From: Paenibacillus andongensis
GTDB taxonomy: Bacteria; Bacillota; Bacilli; Paenibacillales; NBRC-103111
Direction of reading: 5' to 3'
Assembly: GCF_025369935.1 (NCBI RefSeq)
Contig: NZ_CP104467.1
Location: forward strand, 2,115,001-2,179,000
Length of the DNA stretch: 64,000 nt
The position numbers and the translations under genes are program-made. Every line of letters starts with the position of its first letter. The stretch's first letter is position 1. Below, piece by piece: positions 9,705 through 19,126 of the stretch. The notes beneath the pieces are model-generated. The model was not told the origin of the DNA. It made no database searches and saw only the letters and a list, made by a program, of their open reading frames with translations.

Positions 9705-12083
9705 ATGAAAATACAATTTCAGTCCCCCGCCGTTTATTGGACGGAAGCCCTTCCCGTTGGAAACGGAAGACTTGGCGCGATGATATTTGGCGGAGTTGAG
9801 AAAGAACGCATTGCATTGAATGAGGACACGCTTTGGTCCGGTCACCCTAAAGATTGGAATAATCCGGGGGCCAAAGAAGTGTTGCCGAAGGTGAGAGAGC
9901 TTATTTCCCAAGCGAAATATGAGGAAGCGGATCGTCTCTGCAAGGAAATGATGGGTCCCTATACGCAATCCTATTTGCCTTTCGGAGACTTGCGTTTCGT
10001 GATGCATCATGGCGATGTGAACCACCAATACATCCGGAAGCTTGATCTGTCAACCGGCATCGTGACAGTTACCTATAACGTTGGCGGCGTTCAGTATACC
10101 CGAGAAACATTTGCTTCTTATCCCGATCAATCCATTGTTGTACGTCTGACGTCGAGCAAGGAAGGGATGCTCGATTTTCGGGCCTGGCTGGACAGTCCCA
10201 TTCATTATGCATCGTCCTTTGATGCCGATCAAAAACAATATATGATATCCGGTACAGCTCCTGAGCAAGTATGGCCCAGCTACTACAACTCGGAAAATCC
10301 CATTGTTTACGGCGCGCCTGAGTCATCAAAAGCCTTGAAGTTCCACGGCGGATTGGCTGTGGTGCATGAAGGCGGGACGATGAAGGTTAATGCAGACGGC
10401 TTGCACGTTGTTGGAGCGACCAGCGCGACCTTGTTTTTCAGCGCAGCCACCTCCTTTGACGCAAGCATGGGCGCAAGCCATTCCGAACACGATCTGCGGA
10501 AAATCACAACGGATGCGATCCAGGCTGTTAGCGGTATGACGTATGAGGAGATTCGAAACCGGCATCTTGACGATCATCGCAAGCTGTTTGACAGAGTTGG
10601 CTTGTCTTTGGGAGAGTCCAAAGCTCCCTCCGATATGCCGACCGATCGGCGAATTGCTGAATATGGCAGCAGCGATCCGGGGCTGGTGGAGCTCTTGTTC
10701 CATTATGGCCGGTACCTGATGATTGCAAGCTCCCGCCCGGGAACCCAGCCTGCCAATCTGCAAGGCATCTGGAATGAGGAAATGAGAGCGCCATGGAGCA
10801 GCAACCACACGCTTAATATCAATGCCGAGATGAACTACTGGCCGGCAGAGTCTTGCAATATGGCGGAATTGCATGAGCCGTTGTTTGAATTTATCCGCAG
10901 ATTGGCATGTAATGGAAAGGAGACTGCTGAAACGAATTATGGCGCTAGAGGATGGGTGGCGCACCATAATTCGGATTTGTGGGCCCAGACGGCGCCGGTT
11001 GGCGATTATGGTGATGGAGACCCGGTATGGGCGTACTGGCCGATGGGCGGCGTATGGCTGACCCAGCATTTATGGGAGCATTATGCCTTCGGCGGGGACA
11101 AAGCCTTTTTGCGGGATACGGCGTACCCCGTTATGAAGGAAGCTGCATTATTCTGCTTGGATTGGCTTATAGAGGACAAAGACGGATATCTCATTACTTC
11201 GCCGTCCACCTCTCCCGAACTGAAATTCCGTGTTGGCGATAAGTGCCATTCCGTAAGTGCGTCGGCGACCATGGATCTGTCTCTGATCGGCGAATGTTTT
11301 GACAACTGCATCAAGTCTGCGGAGCTGCTTGCGATCGATGAGGATTTTGCAAGGACACTGGCAGAGAAGAAGCAAAAGCTGCTGCCGCTTCAAATCGGCA
11401 AGCACGGTCGATTGCAGGAATGGTTCCAAGATTTCGAGGAGGAAGATGTCCATCATCGTCACGTCTCCCATCTTGTCGGGGTTTATCCGGGGCGTCTGAT
11501 TACGGAGCAGTCAGCTCCCGACCTGTTCCAAGCTGCGAAGACATCGCTTGAAATAAGGGGAGACGGGGGAACGGGCTGGAGTCTGGGCTGGAAAATCGGC
11601 CTATGGGCAAGATTCAAGGACGGCAACCGCGCTGAGCGGTTAATCTCGAATTTGTTGACGCTCATTAAGGGGAACGAACCGATTAATGAAAGAGGCGGCG
11701 TATACGCCAATCTGTTCGACGCCCATCCTCCTTTCCAAATCGATGGAAACTTCGCGGTCACAGCGGGAATCGCAGAAATGCTGCTGCAATCCCATCAAGG
11801 ATACCTGGAACTCCTGCCGGCGTTGCCTGATGCCTGGAAAGACGGGTATGTGAAAGGCTTGCGGGGCCGGGGAGGTTATGAAGTCGACTTAGAGTGGAGA
11901 AACGGTGTATTCTCAAAAGCAGAAATCGCTGTTGCAAAAACGCAGACTTGCATAGTGCTTGCCAAGCAGAAGGTGAGTATTACGCAAGATGGCGAAGAAG
12001 TTACTTATTCTCATATGGGGGACGGAAGTATCGGGTTCCATGTTGAAAGCGGAAAGCGATATGTCGTATCTCGATTTGCATAA
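9705..12083 (+). CDS. GH95 family alpha-L-fucosidase / alpha-L-galactosidase
   Basis: This 792-residue protein has the full GH95 architecture: an N-terminal beta-sandwich opening with [12 protein letters not shown] and LNEDTLWSG, an (alpha/alpha)6 barrel with [16 protein letters not shown] and TSPSTSPE, and a C-terminal beta-sandwich. The NAEMNYWP motif carries active-site residues of the family. The reaction is removal of terminal alpha-L-fucose (or alpha-L-galactose in some members) with inversion. ATG 9705 follows AAAAGGAAA; the upstream ATG 9648 would add a Lys/Ile-rich extension and has no site. There is no signal peptide, so action on imported oligosaccharides is likely. Fucosylated xyloglucan and rhamnogalacturonan II are natural targets of the family. 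Confidence 0.93.
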   Translation: MKIQFQSPAVYWTEALPVGNGRLGAMIFGGVEKERIALNEDTLWSGHPKDWNNPGAKEVLPKVRELISQAKYEEADRLCKEMMGPYTQSYLPFGDLRFVMHHGDVNHQYIRKLDLSTGIVTVTYNVGGVQYTRETFASYPDQSIVVRLTSSKEGMLDFRAWLDSPIHYASSFDADQKQYMISGTAPEQVWPSYYNSENPIVYGAPESSKALKFHGGLAVVHEGGTMKVNADGLHVVGATSATLFFSAATSFDASMGASHSEHDLRKITTDAIQAVSGMTYEEIRNRHLDDHRKLFDRVGLSLGESKAPSDMPTDRRIAEYGSSDPGLVELLFHYGRYLMIASSRPGTQPANLQGIWNEEMRAPWSSNHTLNINAEMNYWPAESCNMAELHEPLFEFIRRLACNGKETAETNYGARGWVAHHNSDLWAQTAPVGDYGDGDPVWAYWPMGGVWLTQHLWEHYAFGGDKAFLRDTAYPVMKEAALFCLDWLIEDKDGYLITSPSTSPELKFRVGDKCHSVSASATMDLSLIGECFDNCIKSAELLAIDEDFARTLAEKKQKLLPLQIGKHGRLQEWFQDFEEEDVHHRHVSHLVGVYPGRLITEQSAPDLFQAAKTSLEIRGDGGTGWSLGWKIGLWARFKDGNRAERLISNLLTLIKGNEPINERGGVYANLFDAHPPFQIDGNFAVTAGIAEMLLQSHQGYLELLPALPDAWKDGYVKGLRGRGGYEVDLEWRNGVFSKAEIAVAKTQTCIVLAKQKVSITQDGEEVTYSHMGDGSIGFHVESGKRYVVSRFA

Positions 12084-12340
12084 AATGTCGTTGAACGTTG
12101 AAGTACACGAGATGTCTGGCTATGCGCGAATGATGAAAACACATATGCTTCGCCAATGCGCGTGCTGCCGAAACAGAAGGAGTTCAGTGCAGATGGCTGC
12201 AGTTTTTATACGATTTTCCCAAACATTCGATTACTATTTTCAGAGTGAAATAAGAAGGTCATTCTCAAGCCATTCCAGTAGAGGCCCGGAATCGGAATTT
12301 TTCTATATACAGCAATTCAGCAGAATATGAGACAAAGAGA

Positions 12341-13507
12341 GTGTGGAATAACGTGAAAATCGTAAATGTTAAGGAGCCGCAAATCGATATGGCGGTCGGC
12401 GAACCATTAAATTTGCCGCAGCTCGTTGAGGTCGAGCTGGAAGGAGGAATCGTCGAACGTTTTCCAATCAGCTGGGAGCCTATCGATCCTTCGTTCCTTG
12501 AGAAGCCAGGAGTTGCCATTGCTGAAGGGACAGTGAAGGGGGACGTTTATCCGAACCCGCTCATTCCAAATCGTGCCGACCCCTACGTACTGAAGCATTC
12601 GGACGGCTTTTATTATTTTACCGGTTCCGTACCGGAGTATGACAGATTGGTGCTGCGTCGTTCCCAAACCCTCACCGGTCTGTCGACCGCTGAGGAGACA
12701 GTCATCTGGACTAAGCACGAAGTAGGGGAGATGGGCAACCATATTTGGGCGCCAGAGATTCATAGGCTCGATGGAAAATGGTACATCTACTTCGCTGCCG
12801 GAACTGCTGAGAACAAATGGGACATCCGTCCGTATGTGCTCGAGTGTGCAGATGAGAATCCCATTACAGGGACTTGGGTGGAGAAAGGGAAAATCGAGTT
12901 CCCGGTAGATAGTTTTTCTCTGGATGCGACAATATTCGAGCATAAGGGGCGAAGATACTTGGTATGGGCCCAGGCCATTGAGGATTCCTGTCTCTATATC
13001 GCCCCTATGGATAAACCGTGGTCGATTTCAGGCCAACCGGTGAAGCTTTCGTCACCGATGTATGACTGGGAGGTCCAAAGGGGTCGCGTGAATGAAGGTC
13101 CAGCCATACTGAAAAGGAACGGACGCCTACTTTTGGCCTATTCCGCCAGCGCTACGGACGACCGTTATTGTATGGGGTTGTTGACGGCGGCCGATACGAG
13201 CGATTTGTTGGATCCCGCTTCATGGACCAAATCAAAAGAGCCGGTATTCGTCAGTAACGAGGCCGCCTCCGAGTACGGTCCAGGACATAACAGCTTCACG
13301 GTATCGGAGGATGGCTCCGCTGATCTTATCGTTTATCATGCGCGTCCCTATAAAGAAATCGATAGCGACCCCCTGTATGATCCCAATCGACATACGCGCG
13401 TGCAACGATTGTTGTGGAAGCCGGACGGCACGCCGTACTTTGGTAAGCCGGGATGGAGGCCGGATCCGTCCGGTCTTCGGGTAAGTGCCAAAGTGATCAT
13501 ACGGTAG
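12341..13507 (+). CDS. GH43 glycosidase with an N-terminal Ig-like segment
   Basis: This 388-residue protein is a second typical GH43. Residues 1-65 form a small Ig-like (Big_4-like) segment, and the propeller follows with RADPYVL (base), SLDATIF (modulator) and NEGPAIL (acid). I took the GTG at 12341 (AAAGAG upstream); a GTG at 12353 is possible. A gap of about 260 bases separates it from the GH95 gene; I see no gene or clear hairpin in that gap. No signal peptide is present. Arabinofuranosidase or related activity fits the locus, but specificity is unproven. Confidence 0.87.
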   Translation: MWNNVKIVNVKEPQIDMAVGEPLNLPQLVEVELEGGIVERFPISWEPIDPSFLEKPGVAIAEGTVKGDVYPNPLIPNRADPYVLKHSDGFYYFTGSVPEYDRLVLRRSQTLTGLSTAEETVIWTKHEVGEMGNHIWAPEIHRLDGKWYIYFAAGTAENKWDIRPYVLECADENPITGTWVEKGKIEFPVDSFSLDATIFEHKGRRYLVWAQAIEDSCLYIAPMDKPWSISGQPVKLSSPMYDWEVQRGRVNEGPAILKRNGRLLLAYSASATDDRYCMGLLTAADTSDLLDPASWTKSKEPVFVSNEAASEYGPGHNSFTVSEDGSADLIVYHARPYKEIDSDPLYDPNRHTRVQRLLWKPDGTPYFGKPGWRPDPSGLRVSAKVIIR

Positions 13508-13634
13508 AACTCGAAACAGCTTACGGACGAATCAAAAAATAAGCTTTATAAGTATTGATAAAAGCAGGTCCGAATTGATTTCGGGCTTGTTTTCCGGCGA
13601 TGCCTATAGAAGGTAATGAGAAAGGGAGCTGCAG

Positions 13635-15992
13635 ATGAAACAAGCAGAGGAATGGATTTACGTCTCAACTGAGGGAAATGATCGAGGGGAAGGCACGAAA
13701 GAGCGGCCTTTCGCAACTTTACAGCGAGCACAGATGGCGGCCCGGCCCGCCATTAAAGCGGGAAAGCAGGTTCGTGTTCGAGTATTTGGCGGCACGCATT
13801 ACCTGCCGGATACGCTGCGTTTTTTACCGGAGGACTCCGGAGCGGAAGATGCTCCGGTTATTTATGAGGCGGTCCCCGGCGAGGAGGTCGTTATCAGCGG
13901 AGGCATGCAACTGGAGCTTCAATGGAGAACGTATGACGGAGGGATACTGCACGCGGAGGTTCCGCACGGGCTGCAGTTGGATCAACTTTTTGTAAACGGT
14001 CGGCAAATGCATATGGCGAGATATCCGAATTACTGTGAAGAAATCCGGATCATGAATGGTTATGCAGCAGATTGCATTCATGCGGAACGCGTGCGGCGCT
14101 GGGCCAGCCCGGCCGGCGGATACGTCCATGCCATGCATAAACATTTATGGGGGGACTACCATTACCTCATCAAGGGAAAAGATGAAAACAACCAACTGAT
14201 ATTGGAAGGCGGTTGGCAAAATAATCGGCAAATGGGCATGCACGACAACTATCGTTATGTGGAAAACATTTTCGAGGAACTGGATGCTCCGGGTGAATGG
14301 TTTCACAACGAAAAGAACGGGACTCTTTATGTATATCCTTATCCGGGAACGAATTTGCATGAGGCATTAATCGAAGGAGTTCGGCTCGCACATTTGGTTG
14401 AATTCGTCGGCAGCGAGGATGCTCCAGTTCGGCATATACAGCTAAGAGGGTTTACGTTTAAGCATGCGGCGAGAACCTTTATGGAAAACAAAGAGCCTCT
14501 TCTTCGCAGCGATTGGACCACGTACCGAGGTGGAGCAGCGTTGCTGCGCGGTACGGAGGATTGTACGATCGCGGATTGCACCTTTGAACAGTTGGGAGGG
14601 AATGCCGTCTTTGTAGACAGTTATAATCGAAACCCCATCATCAAGGGGTGTCGGATTTCGAATGTAGGCGCGAGCGGAATCGCTTTCGTCGGTGATCCGG
14701 AGGCTGTTCGCAGTCCGTTGTTTGAATTTAATGAACGTCAGAAGCTTCAGGACATCGATCAAACGCCAGGGCCGAAAACGAACCATTATCCTGCGGGCGC
14801 TTTGGTCGAGGATTGTTTGATCTATCGAGTTGGGCGTGTGGAAAAACAGTCCGCTCCCGTACAAATATCCATGGCGATGGACATTACGGTACGTCATTGC
14901 AGCATTTACGAGGTGCCCAGAGCGGGGATTAATATTTCTGAAGGGACCTTCGGCGGTCATGTGATTGAACACTGCGATGTATTTGATACCGTTTTGGAGA
15001 CAGGCGATCATGGTTCGTTCAACTCGTGGGGACGGGATCGATATTGGCTTCTGGAAGATGTGGATATGGATCAAATCAATTCGGACAGCGAATCGGAGAT
15101 CAGTACTTTGCCCATTTTGGATATGGTGAGACCGATTACCCTCCGGAATAACAGATGGCGCTGCGATTATGGGTGGGATATCGATCTTGACGATGGCTCG
15201 ACCTGGTACCATATATACGACAATTTGTGTTTGGCCGGCGGGATTAAGCTGCGGGAGGGATTTTACCGGATATGTGAAAATAACATCATGGTGAATAATT
15301 CCTTCCACCCTCATGTCTGGTTTCGGGGAAGCCGGGATATTTTTCGCCATAATATTGTTCTTGCCGAATATGCTCCAATTCGGGTACCGAAACCTTGGGG
15401 ACAACTATGCGATTGGAATCTGCTTCACGAGGCCGACGGATTGGAGCCGAAACCGGCTTCGCAGTTACAAGAACAGAGCGGTACGGATGTGCATTCGCTG
15501 ATCTCCGATGCATTGTTTGTCGATCCTACCACTGGAAATTATAAGGTGCGTGACGGTTCGCCGGCTCTTGGCGTAGGCTTCCGCAATTTCCCCATGGATC
15601 AATTCGGGGTGCAAAAGCCGGAGTTGAAAAGGATCGCGCGAACGCCAAGGCTTCCTGAGCTTGGAACCATGGCAAGCGAATCTGGCCGTCTGCCGCAGCA
15701 TACCCGGTGGGGGCAGTGCAAAGTAAAGAACATCGTTGGAATGGGGGAAGTGTCCGCTGCCGGATTGCCGGCGGAAACAGGGGTACTCATTGAAACAATG
15801 CCATGGGGCAGTTGGCAAATGGAGCAAGGCTTCCAAGTTGCGGACGTGATTTTGGAGCTGAACGGGAAAAAGGTGGATACGGTCGACGATTTATTGGGGT
15901 TGTATAATACGATCACTTCAGGGAATAGCTTTCGTGTTAAGGTATTTCGTGGCCAGAGAGAAGTAGAAATGACAGGCGTGAAACTACTCTAA
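13635..15992 (+). CDS. GH141-like right-handed beta-helix enzyme with C-terminal PDZ domain
   Basis: This 785-residue protein begins with WIYVSTEGNDRGEGTKERPF, typical of right-handed beta-helix enzymes, and contains the segment DDGSTWYHIYDNLCLAGGIK seen in GH141-type proteins (known members are alpha-L-fucosidases or xylanases). Residues about 690-785 form a PDZ-like domain (GVLIETMPW, GFQVADVILELNGKKV, FRVKVFRG). ATG 13635 follows AAAGGGAG. No signal peptide is seen, so it should be cytoplasmic like its GH95 and GH43 neighbours. A PDZ domain on a glycosidase is unusual and may bind peptide tails or stabilise oligomers. The GH141 assignment is from recognisable motifs only. Confidence 0.75.
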   Translation: MKQAEEWIYVSTEGNDRGEGTKERPFATLQRAQMAARPAIKAGKQVRVRVFGGTHYLPDTLRFLPEDSGAEDAPVIYEAVPGEEVVISGGMQLELQWRTYDGGILHAEVPHGLQLDQLFVNGRQMHMARYPNYCEEIRIMNGYAADCIHAERVRRWASPAGGYVHAMHKHLWGDYHYLIKGKDENNQLILEGGWQNNRQMGMHDNYRYVENIFEELDAPGEWFHNEKNGTLYVYPYPGTNLHEALIEGVRLAHLVEFVGSEDAPVRHIQLRGFTFKHAARTFMENKEPLLRSDWTTYRGGAALLRGTEDCTIADCTFEQLGGNAVFVDSYNRNPIIKGCRISNVGASGIAFVGDPEAVRSPLFEFNERQKLQDIDQTPGPKTNHYPAGALVEDCLIYRVGRVEKQSAPVQISMAMDITVRHCSIYEVPRAGINISEGTFGGHVIEHCDVFDTVLETGDHGSFNSWGRDRYWLLEDVDMDQINSDSESEISTLPILDMVRPITLRNNRWRCDYGWDIDLDDGSTWYHIYDNLCLAGGIKLREGFYRICENNIMVNNSFHPHVWFRGSRDIFRHNIVLAEYAPIRVPKPWGQLCDWNLLHEADGLEPKPASQLQEQSGTDVHSLISDALFVDPTTGNYKVRDGSPALGVGFRNFPMDQFGVQKPELKRIARTPRLPELGTMASESGRLPQHTRWGQCKVKNIVGMGEVSAAGLPAETGVLIETMPWGSWQMEQGFQVADVILELNGKKVDTVDDLLGLYNTITSGNSFRVKVFRGQREVEMTGVKLL

Positions 15993-16356
15993 AAGGAAAT
16001 TATGACGAAGGGGCCGTATACGCATAATGAACTTGGCACTGGAAACTGTTTTTTGGAATATCCCATTTCCCCACATAAACACTTGATATTGAATAACGAA
16101 CTTTATTTTCTTTCATCATTTGAAAAGGGAAAATAAAGATCTTTCATGGAAAATAAATTTCTTTCAAGGTGTTTGCAATTGTAATCAACAAGACACCACA
16201 CCCAGGCTGCGAAATTGCACCCTGGGTGTGGTGTCTTGTTTTATTCAATGAAAGAGGGAGGTTAGCGATATCATTCAAACGGGGGATTTATTAATTGATT
16301 TTCAGTAGTGGGTATCTTCTCTAAAGAAGTGAAATTATTAGGAAAATCTATAATGA
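15993..16356. other. Intergenic region after the polysaccharide locus
   Basis: There is no gene here. It holds an inverted repeat at 16101-16138 (CTTTATTTTC paired with GAAAATAAAG) and the strong terminator listed separately at 16189-16244. The remaining sequence up to the gerKB remnant shows nothing I recognise. Confidence 0.6.
16189..16244 (+). terminator. Strong intrinsic terminator ending the polysaccharide locus
   Basis: An 18-bp perfect stem (CAAGACACCACACCCAGG at 16189-16206 with its complement at 16221-16238) encloses a 14-base loop and runs into TTTTATT. It lies about 200 bases after the PDZ-bearing beta-helix gene and is the clear end of that transcription unit. Confidence 0.9.
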
Positions 16357-16540
16357 AACCAAGCATTTTGCTTAGCAAGTGCTACCATCGCACCGGGACC
16401 GGATAAGATGAGTGTGGACACAACAGAAGTAATCATTAAGAGTCCGAGCTGAGTTCCCGTTATTTTTTCGGAAACCTGCATTCATTTCACTTCATTCCAA
16501 CATATTTTCCCATTCGCACTTCACTTTCATACCGAGGGTC
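16357..16540 (-). pseudogene. gerKB: Duplicate 5' fragment of gerKB (spore germination permease)
   Basis: This stretch copies the start and upstream flank of the intact gerKB at 49969-51066. The start codon equivalent is 16481, and reading leftwards it encodes [16 protein letters not shown]..., ending after about 41 codons at a break near AKQNAW. About 60 bases of upstream flank are also shared, with a 16-base deletion relative to the intact copy. It carries several substitutions and cannot make a functional permease. Its position 33 kb from the source, directly beside a LysR gene, marks a rearrangement junction. Confidence 0.88.
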
Positions 16541-16632
16541 GCGAACACTTAGACCAGCCTTAAACAACTGGTAAGGGAGACCTGTCCGACATGTACCATC
16601 CAACACCAAAGCATCTTTCGACTCGTTTAGGA

Positions 16633-17532
16633 TTATTTTGCTTGAATAAAAGCGGATTCCACCAGGTGGAACCTACGTTTAGCAATCTGGATGAACTCTG
16701 ACACAGCAACAGTTTCATAGGCATCTTTGCGGCGAATGAAAAGCGTCGGTGTTTTGCAGAGCTCTTCCGAGATTTTTTGAGATCGCAAGTTATATTGAAC
16801 CAAAGCTCTCTCAACCACTGAGCGGGGTAAAAGGGAGACCCCGAGGCCGGCGTGAATACATCCAAGGATTCCCTCCAATGTTCCGAATTCCATGATTTTA
16901 GCAGGAATAATTCCTTTGAAATGTAACCAATCCTCGAGTTTTCGACGGTAAGAACAACCAACACGAAATACCAGTAAAGTTAGATTTCGCAATTGTTCCG
17001 GCCGATCAATTGAGGGGAATTGTCCTCCTGAGATGAGTGCAAGTTCCTCAACCCCAACCTCAATAATATCGAGCTCTGAGTGTTCAACAGGCGCAGCTAC
17101 AAAAGCTCCATCCAATTCGTACTTTAACACTGAATGGATGAGTTCTTCCGTCGTTCCGGTTTTTAATGTTAAATCGACCTCTGGATAAGACTTATGGTAA
17201 TCGGTGAGAATAAATGGCAGCCGAATAGCTGTTGTCGTTTCAAGCGATCCGATCCGAAGTGTCCCTCTTGGGATCGAGTTGTCTGCCACGACACGTTCCG
17301 CCTCTTGCGTAAGAAAGACAATTTTCTCAGCATAGGACTTTAGTGCCTCACCGGATGTTGTGAGTCGAACCCCTTGCCGCCCACGACGGAAAAGTTCTGT
17401 TTTCAGTTCACTTTCGAGCTGCTGGATACGGATACTTATACTCGACTGAACGTATTCCAATTTCTCGGCTGCCCTGGTAATGCTACCCTCGTTTGCAACT
17501 GCCAAAAAAATCTGCAAGTCTCGGATGTCCAC
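16633..17532 (-). CDS. LysR-family transcriptional regulator (copy A, intact)
   Basis: This 299-residue protein has an N-terminal winged HTH (residues 1-60, VDIRDLQIFLAVANEGSITR) and a LysR substrate-binding domain (about 88-295). I chose GTG 17532 because GGAGG lies 7 bases upstream; ATGs at 17538 and 17550 are in frame but mis-spaced. It is the same length as the LysR gene at 30865-31764 and clearly related. Its divergent partner, an MFS gene, is destroyed (17644-17735), while a sister locus at 38304-39983 kept the MFS and lost the LysR. The ligand is unknown; the surviving targets may include the MFS/nitronate monooxygenase operon. Confidence 0.93.
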   Translation of the reverse strand: MDIRDLQIFLAVANEGSITRAAEKLEYVQSSISIRIQQLESELKTELFRRGRQGVRLTTSGEALKSYAEKIVFLTQEAERVVADNSIPRGTLRIGSLETTTAIRLPFILTDYHKSYPEVDLTLKTGTTEELIHSVLKYELDGAFVAAPVEHSELDIIEVGVEELALISGGQFPSIDRPEQLRNLTLLVFRVGCSYRRKLEDWLHFKGIIPAKIMEFGTLEGILGCIHAGLGVSLLPRSVVERALVQYNLRSQKISEELCKTPTLFIRRKDAYETVAVSEFIQIAKRRFHLVESAFIQAK

Positions 17533-17574
17533 CGTCATTCCTCCGTCCATGATATTGAAGATTTTAATGTATAT

Positions 17575-17601
17575 TATCGATTGAATTCATTATACACGAT
17601 A
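17575..17601. promoter_or_regulatory. Conserved dyad TATCG-N17-CGATA in the divergent promoter, copy A
   Basis: TATCG at 17575-17579 and CGATA at 17597-17601 lie 43 bases upstream of the LysR start. The same spacing recurs at 20614-20640 and 38710-38736, and a TACAAT box follows in all three copies. A LysR operator overlapping a divergent promoter is the simplest reading. Confidence 0.6.
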
Positions 17602-17643
17602 TATATTTGGGGGTACAATGAATCTATAAAGGGGTTTTGTCTC

Positions 17644-17735
17644 ATGGAGGATGCATGAACTAAACATACGAAAATTTGATTCCACCAAAACAAAGATAAG
17701 GTGGATTTGTTATGTTCATCATTGTAATGGGGACG
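17644..17735 (+). pseudogene. 5' remnant of an MFS transporter gene (copy A)
   Basis: About 90 bases match the start of the intact MFS gene at 38778, including the ribosome site region and the segment encoding HTKI..., GGFVMLIIAMG. A TGA stop appears at codon 5 and the homology ends abruptly near 17735. It is transcribed divergently from LysR copy A and shows that this locus once was a LysR/MFS pair. Confidence 0.85.
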
Positions 17736-17745
17736 AATAACTTGG

Positions 17746-17796
17746 CCACATAAAGAGCTAGGAAACAGTAGGTCTGTTACCTAGCTCTTTATGTGG
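17746..17796 (+). terminator. Long perfect hairpin preceding a group II intron fragment
   Basis: CCACATAAAGAGCTAGG (17746-17762) pairs exactly with 17780-17796. A further AACAG/CTGTT pair inside extends the stem to about 22 bp with a 5-base loop. There is no T tract because the sequence that follows is intron-like. Group IIC introns characteristically insert just after such terminator hairpins. Confidence 0.7.
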
Positions 17797-17905
17797 TAAG
17801 CCCAGCATGGGAGTTATCTTCAAGGTGAAAGTCCCAACGGGGGCTGTACGATTGACTATCGTAGCCAAGAACAATCCGGAGTAGTGCATGCAAGAACTTG
17901 ATGAG
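17797..17905 (+). mobile_element. 5' fragment of a group IIC intron (domain I)
   Basis: The sequence starting GTAAGCCCAGCATGGG, then a GGTGAAAGTCCC element, matches the known 5' end of bacterial group IIC introns such as the Oceanobacillus iheyensis intron (GTGTGCCCGGCATGGG, then GGTGAGAGTCCC). It begins exactly at the end of a 51-base hairpin, the expected target site. No reverse transcriptase or domain V/VI follows, so this is a truncated relic of roughly 100 bases; its right end is not sharp. Confidence 0.65.
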
Positions 17906-17957
17906 CAATTTCAGTAATACTTAGTCCACATAAGAATGAAAACCTCTTAGAAGGGCG

Positions 17958-18554
17958 TCAGGCTTCCTCGGTTGCCGATTTATGACGGTGATAATGCTGG
18001 TTGACCTTCACGCGGTTGCCGCATCTTTCCATGCTGCACCAGCGTCGTTGTTGATTTCGGCTCGTATCGTAGAAAAACAGAATACATTTATGATTTTCGC
18101 ATTTCTTCAGGTTATCCGGTTTGAACGTCGTCAAGAACAACGCCGCCTCCTCCAAAAACAAGGCGGGCAGCTGCGATATATCGTAGAAACGTTTAGTGGT
18201 TATACCATTTTCTTTCTCTTTGATCTGGTAATAGCTGCGATACCGAGACAACTCGTCATTCAGATCAGCGATGAATAAAACGGGGACGGCTCGTTCCTCA
18301 ACGATCGTTATGAAGGCTTGCTCCAACTTGCCGCGGAAGGCAAGGGTCTTTTGAAATAGATTCATTCGTTCAGCTGCCGGGAGTTGTTCAAGATCCCCCG
18401 TAATAACGTCCCGCTTACCGGAACGATCCAGCCATTTCATGAGATCCTCCCAAGAATGCAGTAATTCTGTGCGTTGCCCCTTGACATTTTTGCGCGAATT
18501 CACGAAATCTGTGGCAAAATGATTGCCGATAAATACAAAATTCGTTTGCTCCAT
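17958..18554 (-). CDS. CGNR zinc-finger (ABATE domain) stress-response-type regulator
   Basis: This 198-residue protein has the CGNR architecture: an N-terminal ABATE-type domain (residues about 8-140, opening with GNHFATDFVN) and a C-terminal zinc finger. The finger runs from CENHKC through WCSMERCGNR, giving the CxxxxC...CxxxxCGNR pattern that names the family. ATG 18554 follows AAAGGAA. Such proteins are thought to be transcription regulators; the target is unknown. It is divergent from the VOC/PPOX pair, with about 125 bases between the starts, so it may control them. Confidence 0.88.
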   Translation of the reverse strand: MEQTNFVFIGNHFATDFVNSRKNVKGQRTELLHSWEDLMKWLDRSGKRDVITGDLEQLPAAERMNLFQKTLAFRGKLEQAFITIVEERAVPVLFIADLNDELSRYRSYYQIKEKENGITTKRFYDISQLPALFLEEAALFLTTFKPDNLKKCENHKCILFFYDTSRNQQRRWCSMERCGNRVKVNQHYHRHKSATEEA

Positions 18555-18679
18555 GACTTTTAGTTCCTTTTAAATGATTTGGATTCAAATAAATTATAAC
18601 CGTCTAAGGCTATGTTTACAAATTATAATATTGAGGATAATATAATACCTGTAACGTTATTTTGATGGTTAGGAGATGA

Positions 18680-19126
18680 ATGGAGATGCTAGTATTAGGA
18701 CATGTCGGTTTGAATGTTACAGAATTGGACCGTTCGATTCAGTTTTATAAGGAGGTGCTTGGCTTTACGCTTCGTATGAAATCGGAGGAACCCGGCAGGA
18801 AATTCGCTTTTCTGGGCGATGATCAGGTGAATCGGGTAACTTTATGGGAACAAAGTGAAGGCTCGTTCTCCAAGCAGACTCCCGGTCTGCATCATTTGGC
18901 ATTTGAAGTAGAATCGGTTGAAATCATTCAGGCTTACGAAGCAAGGCTGAAGGAGCACGGCGTCAAGTTCATCTACAATGGCATAACCGCTCATGCCGAA
19001 GGCGGGGATTCAGGAGGCATTTTCTTCGAGGATCCTGACGGCATCCGGCTAGAAATTTGCGTGCGCCAAGGAATAGGCGGGCACACGAACAACGTGGCTC
19101 ACGGCAGAGCTTGCGGTTTCTTCTGA
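18680..19126 (+). CDS. VOC/glyoxalase-family metal-dependent enzyme
   Basis: This 148-residue single-domain protein carries the vicinal oxygen chelate fold: GHVGLNVTELDRSIQFYKEV (first metal His), LHHLAFEV (second His) and EDPDGIRLEI (metal Glu). These motifs resemble lactoylglutathione lyase and fosfomycin-resistance-like proteins, so a lyase, dioxygenase or thiol-transferase role is possible. ATG 18680 follows AGGAG; ATG 18686 is an alternative. The last residues after VRQG look like a run-on tail that overlaps the next gene (TGATG at 19124-19128), so the two are translationally coupled. Confidence 0.85.
   Translation: MEMLVLGHVGLNVTELDRSIQFYKEVLGFTLRMKSEEPGRKFAFLGDDQVNRVTLWEQSEGSFSKQTPGLHHLAFEVESVEIIQAYEARLKEHGVKFIYNGITAHAEGGDSGGIFFEDPDGIRLEICVRQGIGGHTNNVAHGRACGFF

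Noticed and set aside
11989..12330. 113-codon plus frame between the GH95 and GH43 genes
   Set aside because: It begins inside the GH95 gene in another frame and encodes nothing recognisable.
14442..15404. Open frame of 320 codons on the minus strand opposite the GH141-like gene
   Set aside because: It is a shadow frame with no recognisable motifs or ribosome site.
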